Part shown: piece after piece, positions 57,766-64,000 of the stretch
Layout of the letters: every line of letters begins with the position of its first letter
How positions within the stretch are numbered: the first letter of the stretch is position 1
NCBI RefSeq assembly: GCF_033439725.1
Contig: NW_026944385.1
Span: 4,435,001-4,499,000 of the forward strand
Direction of reading: 5' to 3'
From: Neurospora tetraspora
Lineage: Eukaryota > Ascomycota > Sordariomycetes > Sordariales > Sordariaceae
Length of the DNA stretch: 64,000 bases
The notes under the pieces: generated by a model
The model's database searches: none
What the model was told of the DNA's origin: nothing
What the model saw: the letters and a program-made list of their open reading frames with translations, nothing else
Position numbers and translations under genes: made by a program

Positions 57766-60207
57766 ATGAAACTTTGGTCAGCACGACCGCTTGCGGTCCT
57801 CGCATCACTCGCGACGCTGGTCGCCCCCTCTTTCGCTCGCGATAGGGAGCTACATTCAAACTCGCTCAACGCCTGCCAGGAAAACTCGGGCTTCACGGCC
57901 AGTCTCTTCGATGTCTCCTTCTTCCCCGACAACGGAACAGTCAACATCAACATGCTTGCCACCTCGTCCATCCAGGGCTACGTTGTTTTCGACATCCGTA
58001 TCTTGGCCTACGGCTACCAAATCATGCACGAGGTTCTTGACCCGTGCAATATCGGCATTGGCCTGGGCGGTTTGTGCCCCATGAACGCGGGCAAGATGGG
58101 CAATCCCTTCAGACTGGAGCTCGGCCCGGAGGTCAAGGATAGAATTCCGGGAATCGCCTACACCTTCCCCGACTTGGATGCCACGGTTAAGGTCTATGTC
58201 AACATGACGGACGGAGAAATGGCTGGAGAAACTGTTGCCTGCATCGAGGCCAACGTCTCCAACGGCATGACTGGTAGGTTAGGGTTGCCCCCATAATATG
58301 CAGGAAAAGTGCTGACTCGGCCTTGTGTAGTCGATCTTATCGGCGTCAAATGGGCCACCTGGGCTGTTGTCTTCTTGGGCATCATGTCCTCTGTCCTGCT
58401 CTCTGGTCTCGGATACGCTAACGCTGCCTCCCATGTGGCTTCCAACACGCTGTCGCTCTATGGATACTTCCAGGCCCAGGCCATGATTGGTCTCTGCGGT
58501 GTCCATCTTCCTCCTGCTGTGCGAGCTTGGACCCAGGATTTCGTATGGAGTATGGGTATCATCAGAGTCCAGTTCATCCAGGATATCCTCACATGGTATC
58601 AGCGGGCTACTGGTGGTACCGCGTCCACCGTGCTTAACTCGCTCGAGACCGTGTCCGTCCAGGTCGAGAAGGTGAAGCGTGCGCTACCAGCCGAATACGT
58701 CGATCCCGCTATCAACCTTTTCAAACGGGCGACCGCTATGTTGCCTCGTGCCGCAGCTCATATCGGCAGCAGAATTGCAAAGCGAGCCAACGTCCAGACT
58801 TCTTTCGGCAGTTACATCGTCTACGGTATCCAGCGAGTTGCGTTCCGCGGTAAGATCGAGTCAACCAACTTGTTCATGACCAGTTTGACCTTCTTCTACA
58901 TCTTTGTGGTGTTCACTGCAATCCTGGTCATTCTGTTCAAGGTCGGACTAGAGCTTTTTGCCAAGATGGGTTGGGTTAAAGGCGACGCCTTCTCCGATTT
59001 CCGCGCGGGTTGGATTACTGTTCTCAAGGGTGAGTTGCCTTTATCATCAAGGTTGATTTCCGTTTACTGACAATTCCGTTAGGCATCCTTTACAGAGTTG
59101 GACTTGTTGGGTTCCCGCAGGTCACCGTTATGTGCATGTGGGAGTTTACCCAAAATGACTCTCCTGCGGAAATGGCCTTGGCCGTCTTCTTCTTCTTTGG
59201 TCTCCTGGCTACCCTTCTTTGGGCGGCTTGGAGGGTTATTCGGATTGCCCGCCGTTCGATTGCCCTTCACAGGAATCCCGCCTACATCCTGTTCTCGGAC
59301 CCTCAGGCCTTGAACAAGTGGGGTTTCCTGTATGTGCAGTTCCGCGCTTCAGGCTACTACTTCATCGTGCCTATCCTCTTCTACATCGTCATCAAGGGCA
59401 TGTTCATTGCCTTTGCTCAGGCCAATGGCACCCTCCAGGCTATTGCGCTTCTTATCATTGAAGGTGGGGCGCTCATTACCGCTACCGTCATGCGCCCGTG
59501 GATGGACAAGAGCACCAACACCTTCAATATCTCCATTTGCGCCATGAACTTCCTCAACGCCATCCTCCTCTTCCTTTTGACGGACGTTTTCGACTTCCCG
59601 CCCTTGGTTATTGGTGTGGTGGGCGTGGTTCTCTGGATCGCCAACGCCGTTGTTTGTTTGATCCTCCTTCTCATGCTTATCATCACCACCTCGATGACGC
59701 TGTTCCACAACAACCCGGATACCCGCTACCAGTTCATGAACGACGACCGCACCTCTTTCATGAAGTCGAACCCGCAGCTCCACACTCAGTCGGAACTCGA
59801 GGCACTGGGTGTCACGGCGCGTGGCGAGAGCAAGCTTTATACCAAGTCTCCCTTGAGCTTTGAGGATGACGATTCGGAGGTATCGGGCCCCAGTAACCCG
59901 CTGAACCGTCCAGGGACGGCCGATAGCAACACTGGCAACCCGCATATCCACTCCAACAGGTATTCCGGGCGTTGGAGCAACGACCCGTCCCTCAGGAAGG
60001 ATGAGCCGTTTGTGCGACATAGGCCGAGCGGAAGCATTCAGACGCCGAGTCCAATGACGGATTCGGCCTCGAGTCTGCCGGGAGGGCGGATTTCAGAAGA
60101 GAAACCGCACAACACAGCGAGGTACGTTTGATGGGAATGAATCATGTACCATGTTCAGTTAGCTAACTTGCGACAGTCCTTGGCAACGCGGTGCCGGATA
60201 TGAATAA
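57766..60207 (+). CDS. FLC/TRP-like channel protein (ML-like domain plus TRP membrane domain)
   Basis: Four exons: 57766-58273, 58331-59029, 59083-60121, 60177-60207; introns 57, 53 and 55 bp with CTGAC/CTAAC branches; 758 residues, frame exact. Signal peptide MKLWSARPLAVLASLATLVAPSFA, then a luminal ML-like lipid-binding domain (about 35-170) with conserved cysteines and N-glycosylation sites, followed by about nine membrane segments (GVKWATWAVVFLGIMSSVLL, FFYIFVVFTAILVILFKVG, MALAVFFFFGLLATLL and others), typical of the Flc/Pkd2 fungal TRP family. The cytosolic tail is Ser/Pro-rich and ends SPWQRGAGYE in a tiny last exon. Family roles: flavin or calcium handling, ER/Golgi and cell-wall homeostasis. 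Which paralogue is not decidable. ATG 57766 gives the signal peptide; the frame is open upstream without another ATG. Confidence 0.92.
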
Positions 60208-61532
60208 ACCAACAGAACGACAAACACCAGCGAAGGAAACACCCCCAAAACCTCGTCCACAAGGTCCCCGGAATCTATACCCAATTTTGGCTACCTTATC
60301 CATATTCCCACCACTACCCTTTTTTCTTGTACATTTCTTTCTAATGACGGTACCGTAATGTCTAGCCATGCTATGAGCTAATTGTTGCGTTACGGTCTCG
60401 AACACACACGCACATCTTATCTTTTAATTACCATCTATCTCTAACGCACACTATTGTCGGTTTTATGATGTGGTAAAAGTGGGGTTGCTTTGCTTTGCTA
60501 TATCGGTATCATGGGCAGCATGGGATGCTATGTGACTGGATGCCGACATGGGATCTTATCTTGTTTTTGGCGGTGGCGGCGACGGCGGGGAATGGATGGG
60601 TAGAAGAACGAAGTCCATTGATGTTGCGTTGATTGGTGTCATGGGAGGTTGAAGGTTGAGCGAAACCCTTTTCTATCCGGAACAGATATGAGAATAGACA
60701 GAAAAATGGAATGAAACAGTGTTATAATGCTTTGTTCTCCCACGTTCGGAGGTTCATGAAAGTGAGGTGGTTATGGTCGAGGTGGTGTAAGAACTCGCAC
60801 ATGTACTGACAAGCAGACAACGCAGGGGCAAGCGTCTCTGGTGGCTGTGATGCAACAGTGATTCCATTCCAAAGATCGAATATGATTCGCTGTGGTTATA
60901 AAAACGAACAAAAACAGGATGAAACAAGACATCAGCTGAAAGAGGTCGGGATGCCCCACTTTGGCGCTTTAGAGGTATCGTCACCAGTCCGGGGGATCGT
61001 CACTTCGTCACTGGTGATAGGGTTCAACAACGTTTCGTTTCCTTGGCCAGCACTGCCCCAATGCCCCTGTACCTGGAACTCCAGGTCTCTTGCGCGAGTT
61101 CCAGACCGCTCGCTGTTTGCCCTTGCCATATGTTGCGACGAAAGCGCGCGTCTACGCCACTTCTTGTAGCACGCGGGTACCTGTTTGGATATTGAGTGGC
61201 CCCCGGGGGACTGGAGTCAACTGGAGTCCTCAGCTAGGTTTAAACTTTATTTCAACTGCCGATACCGTCACCTTTTCGGTCCTTGATCTTACAACCTACC
61301 TGACCTTACGACCAGCCACCTTAATAACGAGACTACGCTGTAAATCCAGTCACCTACCAACACCTACGAGATCTACGAACATCTACGAAACTTCCTCTGG
61401 ACACCTATCAACCGAATATCTCTCTCTACCTTTGTCTGCGACCTGCGACCTGCGATTACCTACGCCGTCGAATTCGACTTTGAACCACTGCACTACAAGA
61501 AGAAGTCAGGCAGACCTAGACAAGACAGCAAA
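60208..61532. other. spacer and leader region, no gene seen
   Basis: 3' flank of the FLC/TRP-like gene, then ordinary DNA. A small inverted repeat (GTCACCAGT ... ACTGGTGA) lies around 60980-61017. From 61250 the plus strand is C/T- and CTAC-rich and likely forms the leader of the next gene. Confidence 0.45.
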
Positions 61533-61959
61533 ATGGTCGCTACTACTACCACCAACGCGCAACCAACGATGGAGGCCTCCTCCCTTCCAGCGGCGCCCGC
61601 TGCTGCTGTTATTTCTGAACAGCCCGTAAGTCTTCCTCCCAATTCCCATTAGCATACCAGCACCACATCAACAGGCACCCTCACCTTCCCGTCGCACCGT
61701 ACGCAAACCGAGGTGTTCCTCGCGATGAACCGAGCGTTAGAAGAAGAAAGCGCATTCGAAATATGCTAATTCCACGCAACAGAAATCAAACCCCATGCTC
61801 CCCACCGCCCAACCCCAATCCCAGTCCCCCTCCCAAACCCTCGACGTCCAGGACTCCGAAGAGCAGGAAGTGGGAGTGGGACTCAGAGGCGGCTGGATGA
61901 CCATCGGCAAGCACTTCAACTGCTGCGGACTCAACTGCGGGTTTAGCAAGACCTTTTAG
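61533..61959 (+). CDS. 97-residue protein with a CCxxxC C-terminus, unknown function
   Basis: Three exons, 61533-61625, 61675-61698 and 61783-61959, all phase 0. Intron 1 (49 bp, GTAAGT) has a weak branch; intron 2 (84 bp, GTACGC) has a good TGCTAAT branch. The N-terminus is Thr/Ala/Pro-rich and disordered (MVATTTTNAQPTMEASS), the middle is Ser/Gln/Pro-rich, and the conserved-looking part is the C-terminus GGWMTIGKHFNCCGLNCGFSKTF. Without exon 2's 24 bases the frame is still open, so skipping is possible. The paired cysteines near the end could be acylated or bind metal; this is inference. I do not recognise the family. The initiating ATG (AAAATGGTC) is a good fungal context. Confidence 0.65.
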
Positions 61960-64000
61960 AGAGACTGCTGCATTACCGCCCCTACCGCCCTTATCGTGAA
62001 AGCTGCTGCTGATGCTTCCACTCGGTGCCGCGAAGCTTTCGATGCTTCATGTTGTTGGAGACCCGGTCCGGCTCTATGTTGTTGTGGCGAGGGCTGTGAA
62101 AGAGGCGATTGGAAGGGCGACTGGAAGTGGGATGCGAGGATGTGTGCGACGCCGATGGCGGGTGGGGTGTATACTATGGGGGGAGGGCTGATTTGAGATG
62201 GATGCACGCTTCCACGGTGCGGTTGACCGCTACGACAAGGTTCGGTTTGATTTGGCATTGACGAAGTTCGAGGGATGTGAATTGGTGGCGCACGACATGG
62301 TGGGATGGAGGATACATTACCTCTATGATTGGGGGCGCGCTGGGAAAACCGAAGGATACTACATGATGACTTGGACGAGCAAACGATGCGACGATGATGG
62401 ATGGGAGGACTGCAACGAGGGAAAAGGATGTTTGGTGGTTTCCCTCTTTATGGTGTGGCTGCCATAATGGCTTATCTCTTTCCTGCTTTTGAAGCGGCAC
62501 TTCTGGATGGATGGATGGATGGATGACGGAAGTTTGATATACCTTAGGACTGATGAATGACGAATTTTCAAAGATTTGAACAAATAACTTCGTCTTGACC
62601 TGGGCCAATGGAATGCTGTACGATGTTGGATCGCCTGGTGGCTCAAGAGAGGTGAGATACTGTCATGCTTTCCTCCTTCACTACCTATCCTAGATAACCT
62701 CATCGACAAACGATCCAACTCGACGATACCATCCTCCAACAACAACAAGTCCTCAGTCGGCTCCCACTTTCCATACCTGTTATTCAACCCAGTCAGTCAG
62801 TCTCTTAGGAGCGAGCACGCATACCTACCTACGACAGTGTCAGGCACCTGAACCAGCAAAAATACCAACCTTTCATCCCATCCCATCCCATCGCATCCCA
62901 TCCAGGCACCTTCCCACTCCAACCCTCTAACAAGCAATATAAGCTCCCTAAACGGCACCTACTTTCACCAACAACCGCTCGGTCAGTCAAATGGCGCAAC
63001 GGTCTAGTCTACCGTCGCAACACCTCAAACCTCCTCCTCCTCCGAAAAAAAGATACCTGTCGGTTCGGGCAACGATGATGTACATTCAAGTAACTTAACC
63101 CAAAGAGCAGTTCCACATCGTTAGACCGCGTTCTTGACTATCAAGGATCTGTTAGTATCTGCAGCGACAGAAGAAGGTAGGTAGGCAATTGCACAACTAA
63201 TAAACAATAAAGGGTGTGTTTCGACGGTTAACCGATGTGTGCTGCTGCTTGATTGAGGATGGGTTGTTGGTCATTCTTTTCTTTTTCTTTTTTTTTTTTT
63301 TTTCTTTTTTTGGCATTAGGAGGGAAGAGAAGAGGTATTTTTTTGTACCTTTCTCGGAGACAGATGGAGGAGATGGATGGGGAGAGGGAGAGGAGGTCGC
63401 GGGTTCGAATGATGCTAGCGTGACCATTTCTTTTTTTCTACTTCTTTTTTTTTTTTTTTTTTCTCTCTCTCTGCGACTGCCGCTGCTGCTGCTGCTGTCG
63501 ATGCCATGACAGACGGACGGACAGACACAGCTGGCTGGACCTAGGTGCCTGGCACTGACTGTCGCATACCTGCGGCTCTTAAGAGACTGAGTGAGTTGAA
63601 TAACGGGTACTGTGTGTGGTATCAATGGAAAGTGGAAGCTGATTGAGGAGGGCTTGTCTTGGAGGATGTTATCGTCCAGTTCCTCCCTGTCTGTCAGTGC
63701 TGCCACGAGGTAGGAAAGGATTATTTGGATGAATGTCTATGGTGTTTTTAGTGAGGGAAGTGCGAGGCAGGTACTGATGGACTCGAAGTTCTATATCGAG
63801 GTGAAGTGGTTTCTTCTTCTTCTTTTAAGACGTGCTGGGGGTTCGAAACTATGGTACTCTTTGGGCATCGTCACATCCCAGTCGTTTCCGCTAATAAAAC
63901 TTTAACGGCATCAACACCAGGACATACTGTGAAATGGAAACGCTAGATCGTCCTTCCAATGTTTAGTTCTACGTAATATCTGGGTTGGGCAATGCTTGTT
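61960..64000. other. microsatellite-rich right end, no gene seen
   Basis: Frames at 62198-62467 and on the minus strand lack motifs. Contains (GGAT)5 at 62505-62524, CATCC repeats at 62877-62908, ACCTACCT and GGTAGGTAGG motifs (62824, 63177), T-rich runs at 63285-63310 and 63443-63463 and a short CTG run near 63485. T-arm-like GGGTTCGAA strings at 63400 and 63840 do not fold into tRNAs. Confidence 0.5.

Noticed and set aside
62198-62467. 89-codon frame downstream of the 97-residue gene
   Set aside because: No recognisable feature and probably within the 3' flank; too weak to call.
62990-63070. GGCGCAACGGTCTAGT string resembling a tRNA start
   Set aside because: No matching T arm or acceptor 3' strand at tRNA distance.
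63390-63430. GCGGGTTCGAAT string resembling a tRNA T arm
   Set aside because: The T stem does not pair (GCGGG against GATGC), and no acceptor or anticodon stem can be built around it. The similar string near 63840 fails too.

Overview
The window is nuclear DNA of a filamentous ascomycete, most likely a Neurospora-like member of the Sordariales. Genes carry short introns (about 49-145 bp) with GTRNGT donors, RCTRAC-type branch points and AG acceptors. The gene set (a fungal phytochrome histidine kinase, a Som1/SomA-type LisH regulator, an FLC/TRP-like channel, a GH16 glucanase) is typical of that group, and there is no sign of operons, bacterial or viral sequence. Intergenic DNA is long and full of ACCTACCT/TACCTA motifs and microsatellites.

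Layout. 0.7-10.1 kb: a tandem array of six short, strongly diverged genes that share one architecture: a tiny first exon (MGC... in two of them, a textbook N-myristoylation plus cysteine-acylation start), one phase-0 intron of 54-68 bp, and a second exon that opens with a hydrophobic strand and a Cys-rich motif, CxxC in four copies. Four of the six sit behind a duplicated upstream unit with a conserved TTATAA box. I do not recognise the family. 10.1-15.5 kb is gene-free and ends in a C-rich leader of the som1-like gene (15.5-18.3 kb). 18.3-20.8 kb is empty apart from a 46-bp poly(A) run. 20.8-22.8 kb (minus) is a GMC oxidoreductase broken by an in-frame TGA and a frameshift. 24.5-28.4 kb is a six-exon phytochrome (phy-2-like), followed by tRNA-Ser(AGA), a secreted GH16 glucanase (31.2-32.1 kb) whose stop codon is followed by 50 in-frame Ser/Thr/Asn/Gly-rich codons, and a 99-residue secreted six-cysteine protein (33.2-33.6 kb). 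An AT-hook protein with an apparent frameshift lies at 35.3-36.7 kb (minus).

37-47.7 kb has almost no credible genes. Between about 39.3 and 43.9 kb it is a patchwork of diverged tandem duplications with periods of about 150, 260, 355, 380 and 430 bp. Housekeeping genes follow: dbp3 (DEAD-box helicase, plus) and rft1 (ER lipid-linked oligosaccharide translocation, minus), convergent and 120 bp apart. 52-57.7 kb holds one small Gln/Ser-rich ORF and a 233-bp MITE-like element with 34-bp inverted repeats. 57.8-60.2 kb is an FLC/TRP-like channel, 61.5-62.0 kb a three-exon 97-residue protein, and the rest is microsatellite-rich and empty.

The most novel material is the six-gene array with its duplicated upstream units, the diverged repeat field, the MITE, the GH16 read-through tail and the broken GMC gene. 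Exon boundaries and translations were worked out by eye from the sequence; family names come from recognising motifs and were not checked by search.
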